DNA from: Saxidomus purpurata
Lineage: Eukaryota; Mollusca; Bivalvia; Venerida; Veneridae
DNA: 64,000 bases
Reading direction: 5' to 3'
Assembly (NCBI GenBank): GCA_022818135.1
Contig: JAFMSR010000018.1
Span: forward strand, 6,298,049 to 6,362,048
Shown here piece after piece: positions 11,957 to 21,696 of the stretch. Positions within the stretch are counted from its first letter, which is position 1. Each line of letters starts with the position of its first letter. A program made the position numbers and the translations under genes. A model generated the notes under the pieces. It had not been told where the DNA came from, made no database searches, and saw nothing but the letters and a program-made list of their open reading frames with translations.

Positions 11957-13078
11957 ATGGATGCATCAGAAAAAGAAGATCTGTTGAAGAAGTATTATTA
12001 TGATGCTCAATATCCAGCATCTTATGCTGGTGCCGCAAAACTTTATCAGGTCTTAAAAAGAGACTATTCCGGTGAATTTAGTCTTCAGTTTATCAAAGAC
12101 TGGCTCAGAAAACAAGACTCTTACTCACTTCAAAAACAAGTTCGACATCGAATTAAGACGGCGCAAGTTCGTGTGAGTAGCATCAATGAAATGTGGGATA
12201 TTGATTTGCTTAGTATGTGTAATTTGTCCAAGGAAAATGATGGTGTACGATTTCTTTTGTTCGCTATTGACGTGTTTTCTAGAAAGGTTCGTGTTCAACC
12301 TTTAAAAGATAAAACTGCAAAGTCTGTATTGAAAGCAATGAAAGAGATTCTTAAGGATGAGAAGCCAGAGAAAATTCGCTGCGATAAGGGGTCCGAATTT
12401 GTAAATCGATGGTTTAAAAAGTTCATGAAAGAGGAGGACATATACTTTTTTACAACGCAAAACCCTCCTAAAGCCAACTATGTGGAACGCGTTCAACGAA
12501 CGATAAAGACGGCACTTTATAGACTGATGAGGCATAGACGTTCCTATTGGTATGTAGATGATTTGGATGAAATAATATCAAATTACAACAACACACCCCA
12601 TCGGAGCCTTAACAACTTGACACCCAATCAAATTATTAAAGATAATGAAGCTGATGTGTGGGCGTTTGTGTATTTAAAAAAGAAGTCCAAAGCAAAGAGG
12701 CGAGGAAAGCCGGTATATAGTTTTAAAGCAGGTGACTTAGTGCGGATATCATTTACCAGACACCCTTTTCGCAGAGCCTATCAGGAACAATACACCGCTG
12801 AAGTTTTTAAAGTGGAAAGAAGATTCCTATTGCACGGCATTCCTATGTATAAACTAAAGGACCTAAATGATGAATCCATTAAGGGCAATTTTTACACTGC
12901 AGAATTGCAGAAGGTAGACAAAGACGTTAACAGTTTATGGTTTATTGAAAAGATATTAAAACGGAAAAGAAAAAACAAAAAGCTTTATTTTTACGTCCAA
13001 TGGGATGGGTTCCCCCAAACCTTTAACTCCTGGATTCCTGCGGATGAAGTCAAAGATACGACGGAAGCCGTGACGTAA
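11957..13078 (+). CDS. Polinton integrase (rve, DDE) with C-terminal chromodomain
   Basis: An intact 373-residue frame. The start ATG at 11957 is in a strong context (caccATGG), about 50 nt after an AT-rich TATA-like stretch (agtatatataatatt). The N-terminal part (about 13-65) contains FIKDWLRKQDSYSL, as in Polinton integrases. The rve core starts at WDIDL (catalytic Asp83), followed by RCDKGSEF (Asp143) and YVERVQRT (Glu177). The Asp-Glu spacing of 33 is one or two shorter than usual. Residues about 330-368 (FYVQWDGFPQTFNSWIP) are a chromodomain, which in this class binds chromatin at the target. The enzyme inserts linear element DNA into the genome and should act in the nucleus. It is one of three viral-type genes here with an uninterrupted frame and recognised function-bearing residues. 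Confidence 0.93.
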   Translation: MDASEKEDLLKKYYYDAQYPASYAGAAKLYQVLKRDYSGEFSLQFIKDWLRKQDSYSLQKQVRHRIKTAQVRVSSINEMWDIDLLSMCNLSKENDGVRFLLFAIDVFSRKVRVQPLKDKTAKSVLKAMKEILKDEKPEKIRCDKGSEFVNRWFKKFMKEEDIYFFTTQNPPKANYVERVQRTIKTALYRLMRHRRSYWYVDDLDEIISNYNNTPHRSLNNLTPNQIIKDNEADVWAFVYLKKKSKAKRRGKPVYSFKAGDLVRISFTRHPFRRAYQEQYTAEVFKVERRFLLHGIPMYKLKDLNDESIKGNFYTAELQKVDKDVNSLWFIEKILKRKRKNKKLYFYVQWDGFPQTFNSWIPADEVKDTTEAVT

Positions 13079-13083
13079 ACACG

Positions 13084-13541
13084 ATGGATCATTATGTTTA
13101 CATTAAAAGCGATGATAGCAGCAACTACTTTCCGGATAATAAAGTCTATAAATTTAGAATTAATTTACCCTCGAGGATGATTTTACAAGGCATGTGGAAA
13201 GTCGCTTTGGTGGAATTCAGTGCGAGTGAGAATGCTAAAGTGAAGAAGACGATGTCGGATGAGGCTCTTTACATTTTCACTGATATATGCGCTGAAAGTG
13301 TAGTACACAGACAACGACTTCCTTTACTGTCTCAGACGTCTAGAAAAAAAACAAGAAATCATCTTGGGAATATAGAATCGATTCACCGTTTTATCTACCA
13401 GTCAAGAAAAAGGACCTGAAAGAGCTGGAAGTAAATATAACACTAGCGGATAATACATACCCATCAGATTTGAATTCACCAGTGCACATGACACTTCATT
13501 TTAAACAGTATCCGTTTCTGAGTGATTATGAATCCTTCTAA
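13084..13541 (+). pseudogene. small Polinton structural-type protein, one frame break
   Basis: The frame opens at 13084, five nt after the integrase stop, with YFPDNKVYKFRINLP and MWKVALVEF. This pattern is typical of a small protein encoded beside the capsid gene in animal Polintons; I infer a minor structural role. The homologous reading moves to the -1 frame at a run of eight A near 13343-13350 and continues to a stop at 13539-13541. In the opening frame the product would end at 13419 with unrelated residues. Loss of one A, an assembly error in the homopolymer, or true -1 slippage on A-AAA-AAA are all possible. The end overlaps the next gene by 14 nt. Confidence 0.55.
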
Positions 13542-13959
13542 ACTGTATGTTCCTAATCCGCAAAAGTGGGTCTCATTTTTCGATAAAGTTAGTAAAGGTC
13601 TCACATCTGTGAACCAATTAGGAGGTGCCAGACGACCACACGTTATATCAGTGAATTCTACTGTAGGAAAGCAAACTGCTGCTCCGTTGCCTTTGAAGGT
13701 AGTATCGCCTGCTGAGCAAACAGTTCAACAAGCTAAAAGTGAACTAAAGAGAGAGAATATAAAACCATCTAGCGTGGTAGACATGATTCAGAAACCCAAA
13801 CGACGTCGACAGAGAAGGACTGGAAAGTCTAGCAAAATTAAGAAAATAAACAGACCACAAAAGGGAGGTGCTAAACAGTCAGAGAAAAAGAAGGCGGTCA
13901 AATTGAAAGACGTCATAAAAAGCATACAACAAACTAGGACACCGAGAAGTAGACAATAA
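13528..13959 (+). CDS. basic protein, putative virion core/DNA-binding
   Basis: A 143-residue frame from the ATG at 13528; an upstream GTG at 13522 is in frame but unlikely. The N-terminus MNPSKLYVPNPQKW matches a recurring Polinton-associated motif. The C-terminal half is very rich in Lys and Arg (PKRRRQRR, KIKKI, EKKKAVKLK), suggesting nucleic-acid packaging like adenoviral core proteins. That role is inference from charge and position, between the small structural gene and the capsid gene. The frame is intact. It overlaps the preceding reading frame by 14 nt, which is typical of compact viral layouts. Confidence 0.6.
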   Translation: MNPSKLYVPNPQKWVSFFDKVSKGLTSVNQLGGARRPHVISVNSTVGKQTAAPLPLKVVSPAEQTVQQAKSELKRENIKPSSVVDMIQKPKRRRQRRTGKSSKIKKINRPQKGGAKQSEKKKAVKLKDVIKSIQQTRTPRSRQ

Positions 13960-14008
13960 AAACAAAAGGACATCTCTTTAGAAAGTTTTTGGAAATTAAG
14001 TAAACAGT

Positions 14009-15542
14009 ATGTCAGTGTTAAATCCCGATAGTTTTCACGAAGGACTTGTGTCAGAACTGGCTTTGTTCGATTTACCCAGCACACAGACTGGTGTTACGGA
14101 TATTTACTATGAAGAAATTCGACCCATCTCTCAAGTATCAGACGGAGTGAGCCCTATTGAGTTTCGAATAAGTGGACAAAACTCAATAGACTACCTGGAT
14201 ATGAAAGGGTCTCAGATATACATAAAGCTGAGAGTAAAAACGGCTGCCAATGCTAACTTAGTTGCTCAGAAGGTAGGATCTGTGAACTTGTTTCTCCAGG
14301 CCCTGTTTTCATCCACTGAAGTCACGTTACAGAATAAAGCGACCATTACAGCAAACTACAATCCGTACAGGGCCTACATCCAAACGATACTGAATTATGG
14401 ACAGGATGCGACTTCTCAGCTACAGTCACAGGCTTTTTACATGGACACTGCTAACACTCACGCTGTCACAAATCCTGGTGGGGCAAACATGGGTCTATTT
14501 GAAAGCGCTAAACTGATCGCAACATCGAAAACGCTAGATTTACAGGGGCCCATTTGTCATGACTTGTTTTCCATGTCTCGATACATGCTGAATCAAGTGG
14601 ACGTCAAAGTGAAGCTGTACACAAGTTCGCCAGAATTTTGCTTGATTAGCGACGAAGCAGCGCCCGCCTTCAAAATAGATATAAAGGATATTTATATATT
14701 GGCCAGGAAAATACGCGTGAATCCCGCAATCATCTATGGTCACGCTGAAATTCTGAAAACTCAGAACGCGAAGTATCCCTTTACCAGAGTGGAATGTCGC
14801 ACACAGAACATACCCAGTGGAAGTTCCTCTTTCCACTATGAGAACATGTTCCCTGGTCAGAGACCCAGTAAGGTTATTGTGGGTTTCGTCAATTCTACAG
14901 CCCTGTCGGGAGACTACAAACATAATCCGTTCAACTTTCTACATTGCAACATTCGAAGCATATGCCTGTACGCGGATGGTTTGCCGGTCAATGGAAATCC
15001 TTTAAAACTGAACTTTGACAGAGCTACGGGTGTGACAGATAAGATATGCGGGCCTATATAAACGCATTCACGTCTACGGGGAAATGGGGAGAGGATGAAG
15101 GAAATTTACTTACTAGGGATCAGTTCGCATCTGGTACAACCCTATTCAGTTTCCAGATTGAGCCTTTATATTCGCACCACGGGGAGTACATGACTCTTAA
15201 AAGAACTGGTACAGTAAAACTGGATGGACAGTTTGCCAGCGCTTTAACGGGTGAGTAACATATACATCAAAATATAATTGCGAGTATAATTATTTTGTTT
15301 TCGGCAAAAATACTGTAAATTCATCTTACTATGAATAATTTTTTTTTATAGTTTATAAAAAAAGTACTTATTCAATTTTAGAACTATTTAAAAATGTGTT
15401 TAACATTCGTTGTATTATCCATCCCTCATTTATTGATTTTTGTTTCATTTATTTAATTTCAGACACTATAAGCTGTGTGGTGTACAGTGAAACCCCATCA
15501 TACTTTGAAGTAAATAAAGAGAAGGACATTGTGCTGGAATAG
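14009..15542 (+). pseudogene. Polinton capsid-type protein (F54H12.2-like), frame break plus intron
   Basis: The ATG at 14009 opens 350 codons with [15 protein letters not shown] near the start and [18 protein letters not shown]. These are hallmarks of the family annotated as 'F54H12.2-like' in invertebrates, which I take to be the Polinton hexon-type capsid protein. The frame stops at 15061. The homologous reading is picked up in the -1 frame near 15043-15048 ([13 protein letters not shown]) and runs to 15250. There a consensus donor (gtgagt, 15251) and acceptor (tttaatttcag, ending 15462) bound a 212-nt AT-rich intron in phase 1. A last exon of about 26 codons ends at 15542. Without splicing the frame stops after two codons. 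Length and order fit the family. The break makes this copy doubtful as a functional gene. Confidence 0.7.
15251..15462 (+). other. spliceosomal-type intron in the capsid gene
   Basis: 212 nt with GT-AG ends, donor GTGAGT, a T-rich tract and ATTTCAG acceptor, and much more AT-rich than the flanking coding sequence. Removing it joins the two coding parts in phase 1 and restores the C-terminal end expected for the family. No transcript evidence is available. Confidence 0.65.
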
Positions 15543-15577
15543 ATAGATAGAAAGATAAACACAAAAAAAAAAAAAAA

Positions 15578-16123
15578 ATGAATACATCTGAGCTTCAATG
15601 TTGCATCAGTTGTGACCCGGTTGTGAGTGGAAATGTTCTAGATGTATGTGCCGCGGATCAATTACCACTAATACTTTCTAAATTACCCACTGGATTCATC
15701 GCTAATACTGACATTCATAGTAAAGAAGGTAGACATTGGTGCGCTTTTTATATAGACAGTAACAGACGAGTAGAGTTCTTTGATTCTTATGGTAAAAGCC
15801 CGATTTACAATTCACCCTACTTTGAAACCTTGATGAAAGACAATGCAGTAAGCATGAGTTACAATGCTGTGCAAAGGCAAAGTCATTATTCAAATGTTTG
15901 TGGTTTATATTGTTTGCTATATCTTCGTCATAAGTTTACTGGTGTGTCACTCAAGGACATGCAAAACTTTTTCAGTGTATCCAATTTTACTGTAAATGAT
16001 TCTTATCTATTTAATTATATGTCACATATATATTCTGATTGTGTGAAGAATGAATGTGTGTATAACCAGTTGTGTAAACCATTAATAAAATTAATTAAAC
16101 ATTTTCTGTATGTTTTTTGTTGA
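15578..16123 (+). CDS. adenain-like cysteine protease
   Basis: An intact 181-residue frame directly after a run of A (15563-15577). Catalytic residues align with adenovirus-type maturation proteases: His53 in GRHWCAFYID, Asp69 in FFDSYG, Gln101 and Cys108 in SNVCGLYC. The Gln-Cys spacing of seven equals that of adenain. The family processes capsid and core precursors during virion maturation, so this enzyme would act on the neighbouring structural proteins. Length (181) is close to the usual ~200. A poly(A) signal-like AATAAA overlaps the downstream region at about 16125. All four catalytic residues are present. Confidence 0.85.
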   Translation: MNTSELQCCISCDPVVSGNVLDVCAADQLPLILSKLPTGFIANTDIHSKEGRHWCAFYIDSNRRVEFFDSYGKSPIYNSPYFETLMKDNAVSMSYNAVQRQSHYSNVCGLYCLLYLRHKFTGVSLKDMQNFFSVSNFTVNDSYLFNYMSHIYSDCVKNECVYNQLCKPLIKLIKHFLYVFC

Positions 16124-16240
16124 AAATAAATATCATTTTAGATCATTTAGTCAATAGGTGTGACTGGTACCTTTTTAGATAAAAAATACTATATTTGCTC
16201 TGTAAAAATTTATTTTGCGGTGAAACCTTCACCAGTCAAC

Positions 16241-16590
16241 ATGAATGTTTCAAATAATGTTGCTCTTACAGGAGCTTGTTACAAAAATTATATTTATTAT
16301 GAAGAAAGACTGTCCACCTTTCTATGATATGGCCAACAAGGGAAGATTTAGCATTTGCTGGACTTTTTTATACGGGACAAAGTGATTTAGTTAAATGTTT
16401 TATGTGTGGTGTGGAACTATGTCAGTGGAACTGTACCGATAGTGCGATAAATGAGCATAGAAAATGGTCACCTGACTGCGTTTACTTGAAAATGATTGGA
16501 CAGTCATTTAAAAATAAGGACCTATTTGATGAAACATCATTTTCAAATAATATAGGAGCGAGACAGTCCTCTCAGGGCTTTAGTTTTTAA
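16241..16590 (+). pseudogene. BIR-domain (IAP-like) protein in the Polinton, one frame break
   Basis: From 16324 the frame encodes the body of a baculovirus-IAP repeat: LAFAGLFYTGQSDLVKC, then CFMCG and EHRKWSPDC. The zinc ligands sit as C-x2-C-x16-H-x6-C, the canonical BIR spacing. The expected N-terminal helix of the domain (YYEERLSTF) is in the +1 frame just upstream, in a frame starting at the ATG at 16241 and stopping at 16327. The gene therefore breaks by one nucleotide near 16321. There is no RING finger after the BIR. IAP-like proteins bind caspases or their regulators, so an anti-apoptotic role in a virus-like element is plausible but inferred. Confidence 0.72.
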
Positions 16591-16638
16591 ACAGCGATAA
16601 CACATTTAAAAGAGAAAGCTTGAAGGACAAAACATAGC

Positions 16639-17037
16639 ATGGATAAAAAAGATGTGGGTTTACTCGATTCATACTTTGACTTCTTTTATGCGCAGGAAAT
16701 TTCAAAGCATTTGTACACTGTTGTTAAAAGCAATTGTGTTGGTTGTCAAGATGGACTGTTATCACAAAGGGACCACTCCTGCTTATCTGAATCGAAAAAG
16801 AAGCTATTGCAATTACATATAGATAAAATATTGAAATTAATTAACGAAGAGGACATCATTTGCCGTTGGTATCAGAATGTGATGTGTTTGAACATTTCAC
16901 CAGAGCTCATAGCCATGTATCAGTTGAGAGCTAAATGTGCAGACTGGCGTTCAACTGAAATGAAAAGTTCTAACTGGAAACGTAAAATGATAAAAATGAC
17001 AACTGATATTATCAATCTAGAAAAGAAGTTTGTGTAA
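16639..17037 (+). CDS. unknown Polinton-associated protein with Cys-x2-Cys and DHSC motif
   Basis: An intact 132-residue frame. The central segment NCVGCQDGLLSQRDHSCL has three cysteines and a histidine and could bind a metal. The flanks are helical and charged (KKKLLQLHIDKILKLI). I recall similar small proteins with a G-C-x-x-x-x-x-S-Q-x-x-H-x-C pattern beside animal Polinton genes, but cannot verify this without a search. It has no known function. It is the last plus-strand gene; the next gene converges on it. Confidence 0.5.
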   Translation: MDKKDVGLLDSYFDFFYAQEISKHLYTVVKSNCVGCQDGLLSQRDHSCLSESKKKLLQLHIDKILKLINEEDIICRWYQNVMCLNISPELIAMYQLRAKCADWRSTEMKSSNWKRKMIKMTTDIINLEKKFV

Positions 17038-17659
17038 TGTGAAAAAGGTGGACTAAGTGCTTAGTTTCCCTTAAAAACAAAAATGGAAATACTACCCAAA
17101 AGGACTATATTCAGAGTATATACTTTGTATATTTTATTGTACAAGGTCCCATATATTACTTCACAAGGACCTTAAATTAATGTTTACTAGCTACCTCTTT
17201 CTGTAAAATAGTTAGACAAGTGTTTGTGCATATATATTTATATTTTTACTCGGGAAAAGGAATTAAGTGGAATTATTGAATAAATAACTGATTCAATTTA
17301 ACAGAATATAAGTAAAAAGTTGAGAATTTGTGTTTTTTACATATATCTTTGTATATATATACTTTATAATTAAAACAATGGAGACAGAAAAAAAACTGTG
17401 TTGGTTCTTTCTTCATTTCTGATAAATCCCAAAGTGAAAACTGTATCTACTGCATTATTCAGTCCCCCTGGATCAATCTAATAAGAAACACTCGGGTTTT
17501 CAAAAGACAGTTTTTATTTTACATACAATTGTTGTACTATCAGTTGCAAGCAAAATGAATATAATTCATAGAAATCAAAGTTACAGTTAACACTCAGTTT
17601 TATATAAAATATACTTCATAAGTTCTAGCACAAGTTTGAAAACCCATAACACTGTTAGC

Positions 17660-17726
17660 TTAAAAAAAATTAATTTGTCTATCTTTCATCGCTCTTGCTC
17701 CGACTTGTCTCTTCATCATTATTATT

Positions 17727-17787
<61 letters not shown>

Positions 17788-18448
17788 CTGACATCTTCAT
17801 TACTGACATGTTCATCACTGGCATCTTCATCGTCACTATTGTTTTGCTTTTTTTATGTTCTATAATATCTTCAAAATGATGTTTATATTTTCTCAGTGTT
17901 AGACGAATGGCTTTCTCGAGCTTGAAGTCCTCTTCCATGTAATTCTGAATAGTTCTCATTATTTTATTGTGAAGATTTCCACCTCTCAGCTTAAACACGT
18001 AAGACAGGAATCTGCCATATTGAAGCATAAACACTCGCATATCATCCTGTTGTAGTTTTTTATCAGCCTTTTCTTGGGCTTCCGTTTCAGAAAGTCCTTG
18101 ATTTTCATACTTTTCTACTTTTTCTTGCCACTGTCTTTCATTAGATTTCTTGGATCTCTTTACTAAGTCCCTATAAACTTCATCTTGATCCGTCTTCTCA
18201 AAGAAGATGTCACTCTCCTCCGAGTCAGAAATGTCGTATTTCATATTTTTATTTAAAACGCTCTCTTTCTCCGGAAATTTTCGCTTCAGTGAATTCTGAG
18301 GACACCAACTCTTTACATGATTTATAAGGTCGTGTAAGGTTTCAAAAACCAATCCACAGTCAACACAAGATGAGCACTTATCCATTCTTTCGTGCACAGT
18401 TAATTTGGCAGCTTCAACTTGCTCGGGGTCGTGTCCTAATTTCGACTG
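17660..18448 (-). pseudogene. Polinton zinc-finger protein with acidic tail, partial
   Basis: The minus-strand frame is open from the gap edge (18448), so the start is missing; the first visible ATG is at 18385. CSSCVDCGLVFETLHDLINH is a C2H2-type finger. Then come an acidic patch (DSEESD), a helical part (EKYENQGLSETEAQEKADKK) and YKHHFEDIIEH. At an A7 run (17848-17854 on plus) the apparent frame runs into poly-Met, while the -1 frame gives Asp/Glu-rich residues ending at 17679-17681. The acidic reading is far more natural, so one nucleotide is probably missing. Function is unknown; convergent orientation is common for the last gene of such elements. Confidence 0.55.
17728..17787. repeat. 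ATC trinucleotide microsatellite
   Basis: About twenty ATC units. On the minus strand this is GAT/ATG, coding the poly-Asp stretch in one frame and poly-Met in the displaced frame. Confidence 0.9.
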
Positions 18449-18948
18449 NNNNNNNNNNNNNNNNNNNNNNNNNNNNNNNNNNNNNNNNNNNNNNNNNNNN
18501 NNNNNNNNNNNNNNNNNNNNNNNNNNNNNNNNNNNNNNNNNNNNNNNNNNNNNNNNNNNNNNNNNNNNNNNNNNNNNNNNNNNNNNNNNNNNNNNNNNNN
18601 NNNNNNNNNNNNNNNNNNNNNNNNNNNNNNNNNNNNNNNNNNNNNNNNNNNNNNNNNNNNNNNNNNNNNNNNNNNNNNNNNNNNNNNNNNNNNNNNNNNN
18701 NNNNNNNNNNNNNNNNNNNNNNNNNNNNNNNNNNNNNNNNNNNNNNNNNNNNNNNNNNNNNNNNNNNNNNNNNNNNNNNNNNNNNNNNNNNNNNNNNNNN
18801 NNNNNNNNNNNNNNNNNNNNNNNNNNNNNNNNNNNNNNNNNNNNNNNNNNNNNNNNNNNNNNNNNNNNNNNNNNNNNNNNNNNNNNNNNNNNNNNNNNNN
18901 NNNNNNNNNNNNNNNNNNNNNNNNNNNNNNNNNNNNNNNNNNNNNNNN
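18449..18948. other. assembly gap, exactly 500 N
   Basis: A placeholder gap. Left of it is Polinton coding sequence. Right of it is sequence that, in the paralogous copy at 40050, begins about 30 nt after the stop codon of TRIM-like gene A. The missing part therefore probably includes the rest of the Polinton and the 3' exon of another TRIM-like gene. Confidence 0.95.
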
Positions 18949-21696
18949 TTGATCAATTTTTTTAATTTAATAATTAGAGTTAAGTGCTAAATATGTCAGT
19001 TGTATGCAATTGTTCTATACAATTCTAAAAACAAAAATAATATCAAACAGGGAAACACAGTAGTACATAGCCGGTATTCTCACATTGTATTGTTATGATT
19101 TGTGAGGTAAGAAAGCAACCAATAAATGTGGTGCTTGGTAGGCCAACATATGTCTCGGTAATGGATTATTATATTAAATTCAATACTTCAAATTTGAAGG
19201 GTGTAAAGGAATTTGTAATTGTAAATAAGCAGAGTTTTGTATCTTAATTTTTTATTGACTATTTGGGAAATCTGAATTGGATACTAACAGGGAAAGTCAG
19301 ATTTTGTAAAATTACATCTTTAATAAGAATGTTAAGCTTTTCTGACTTAATTTATTTTATGACATTATCAATAGTTCTGCCAATTCAGCATATTGTATTA
19401 TACATTAAGCTTATGTATTTCCATTTCATTCATCACATTTCTCTTTTTCATATTTATGTATTTCTATAAAACTATTTCTCTTACTGTTTGATGTAAGTCT
19501 ACTTTCCAATCAAATTAATCAAGAAACACAATAGCACGTTTCACAGATGCTTAGTCAATTACCAATATTTTTCAATGAGAAACCTATGAAATGACGAGGG
19601 TTGAAAAATGTAGAGTGAAAATAAATACAAGATATCCTGTGTCTGGTATAAGAGCAACTTTTTAGGGATTATCTATACAAAGTTTCTTATATATGCAGAA
19701 TGTTCGGATGCAATCGGTCTCTCATAGTCAAGTATGAAAAAAATAAAAAATATTTTATCAACTAAATACACATTATACACCAAAGAAAGTCGGATCGGGA
19801 TTCCATATGTATCAGGCACAATAGGCCTTGGTTGCTCTTACCAGCTGAGCTCTATATGCTTCTCCAACACGTACATGTATTACCAAACGTTCTACTCCAA
19901 GACGTATTATCAAAGGTCTCTACTCCAAGACGAATTATCAAATGTCTATATGTCAAATAGTAATTGAAATAGGTATTTCACTTCTGACACTTCACCGCTG
20001 CATTTCTGATCAACAGTGATATCTGCAACGGTTTTCTCTATTTATTTATCTGAAACTGTAATTGATTTCTGCCTCTTAACACAATCGTTGTGCAATCGTG
20101 GCCAGTGATCATGTCATTCTTGTATGATGCACGATAATTTCAGATCCAAGGTCTTTGTTCAACACGTATCTTAGTTGCTTATCATCTGACCGATTTAGCA
20201 TCTTTGCTTGGAGGATCTTGATTTGTTACATATTATTGATTGATTGGCTTATGTTTGCAATACAAAATGTGAAGTATATCTTCAGTGGTCTCTATATTTT
20301 AAAATCAAAAGGTAAGCTTTATCTAACGTTGCAATTAAAATTGATTATGTAGTGTTTCTATGCGTAAACATCAAACTTAAAACTCGTTAGAAACAACCAC
20401 ATTTCATCTACAGGAATTTGCCGGTACACTTGTACAGCTGCGTGAACTGAGTCAGTGGTGATAGTTTATTGCCAAAGGAAAATAAAAATTTCGGCTGTGG
20501 ACATTAAACCTCGCACCCTGCCTTCTTACGAAAACGATCGTGACCACTAGCCCTCTGGATCTACTCAAATATACTCTCTAATTTGTCTGTCACTTATTTG
20601 ACATGCATTCATGTTATAAGTCTCCAAAACACCATTTTTATTTCCCTTATATGCCCTTCTAATGCAAAGTAACATTTGTTCCTCATTAAGTATTTTTCTA
20701 TATTACCTTGCCTCAGCCTGCCTAGAGTTTTAAAGTAGGCATCCACCTTGATTTTATCCTCACGGAGGCTAAGCAGTTTGGGTGAGTGAAGATGTCTCCA
20801 TATGGCTTAACATAATATTCCCGTATGCATCCACTTATTTTCAGGCAACCAGCAATCAAATGCATAGTGTAGGTCCGCATGTTCATAGCCTGCTTCCGGT
20901 TCTCACCTATTTAGCATACTTGTATTGTGTCAGCATTGTCAATTTAAAGGGGCATACCCTACAAATGGCAGATTATTTATAAAAGAATTGATAAATACAT
21001 TTTGTTAATTAATTTCACAAGAAGAGAACATATATATATACAAGTATTTTTTTTCTTAAACAAAAAAGGCCATTATATCGATTTTCTATAAGACATATAT
21101 ATCCTGTGAAAGTTAAAAACAACTGTGAATACTTCAATCCGCGTTATTTCGGAAATTTTCTAATTTTACAGTTTGAAAGAGGCACAGTTTTTAATAGGTG
21201 TAAACTTAGTTCACATAAAATATAAAAAAATGTCAATAATCTCAAAGTTCAAGCCACATATTGCAGTAATGTCTTCATTTACAGTTCTTTAACATTTTTG
21301 TGTGTGTAGAGAACGATTAAAAAAAATATTGATATTAACCTTATATGCACAAAGAAGGCATTGTATTTCTTAAAAAATAGTTTATGTATACTTAGCCAAT
21401 TTCAAACACTTAGGTATACTTATTGGCTTGTTGTAGGGAATGTACCTTCTAAATGTATGGTAAACGTGTAGTCACAGCCGCATAAAGTATTAAACATGCT
21501 TCCATTGATAATATAGTTACAACAGACGACAAAATAATGCTTGACTTATTTTACCGCTAGTATCATCCACTGTGGAGAAAAGTAGTAAATTTGCTACATC
21601 TAAAAAAGGGAAATTATTCATTGTACGACAGAGTGAATACTGATAAATATCGTCACATGACAGTATTCAAGATACTTGACAATATTTATTCACAAT
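18949..21696. repeat. TRIM-array flank, unit 1
   Basis: Almost collinear with 40057-43106. Both begin 'ttgatcaattttttt' and run to the exon-1 ATG. It contains two minus-strand tRNA-like SINE heads at about 19785-19862 and 20505-20575, also present in the other units. Compared with unit 2 it lacks about 360 bp (40137-40497), replaced by a short insert at 19026-19053. No gene of its own. Confidence 0.85.
19026..19053 (-). mobile_element. 28-bp fragment of the retroelement 3' end at a deletion junction
   Basis: The sequence is the reverse complement of 58080-58107, the 3' terminus of the reverse-transcriptase element. It sits exactly where unit 1 departs from unit 2 ('aattcta') before rejoining at 'cacagtagtacatag'. 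It is A-rich, so part of the match could be chance. A related A-rich run also occurs at 37830. Confidence 0.45.

Larger units (their letters stand above)
11957..18448. mobile_element. Polinton/Maverick (adintovirus-like) element, partial and decayed
   Basis: Eight closely packed genes run from the integrase to the gap. A chromodomain integrase, a capsid-type protein and an adenain-type protease together are diagnostic of Polintons, which are virus-like DNA transposons related to adintoviruses. Intergenic distances are short: 5 nt between the first two genes, then a 14-nt overlap, then 49 nt. The first seven genes run on plus and the last on minus. DNA polymerase B, the FtsK-type packaging ATPase and both terminal inverted repeats are not seen and may lie in the undersized gap. 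Four genes carry a frame break, so this copy is probably inactive. Confidence 0.85.

Noticed and set aside
17660..17850. Poly-Met C-terminus of the zinc-finger protein
   Set aside because: A frame artefact; the -1 frame gives a natural acidic tail.
18370..18990. Open frames on both strands across the second gap
   Set aside because: N residues only; no sequence evidence.
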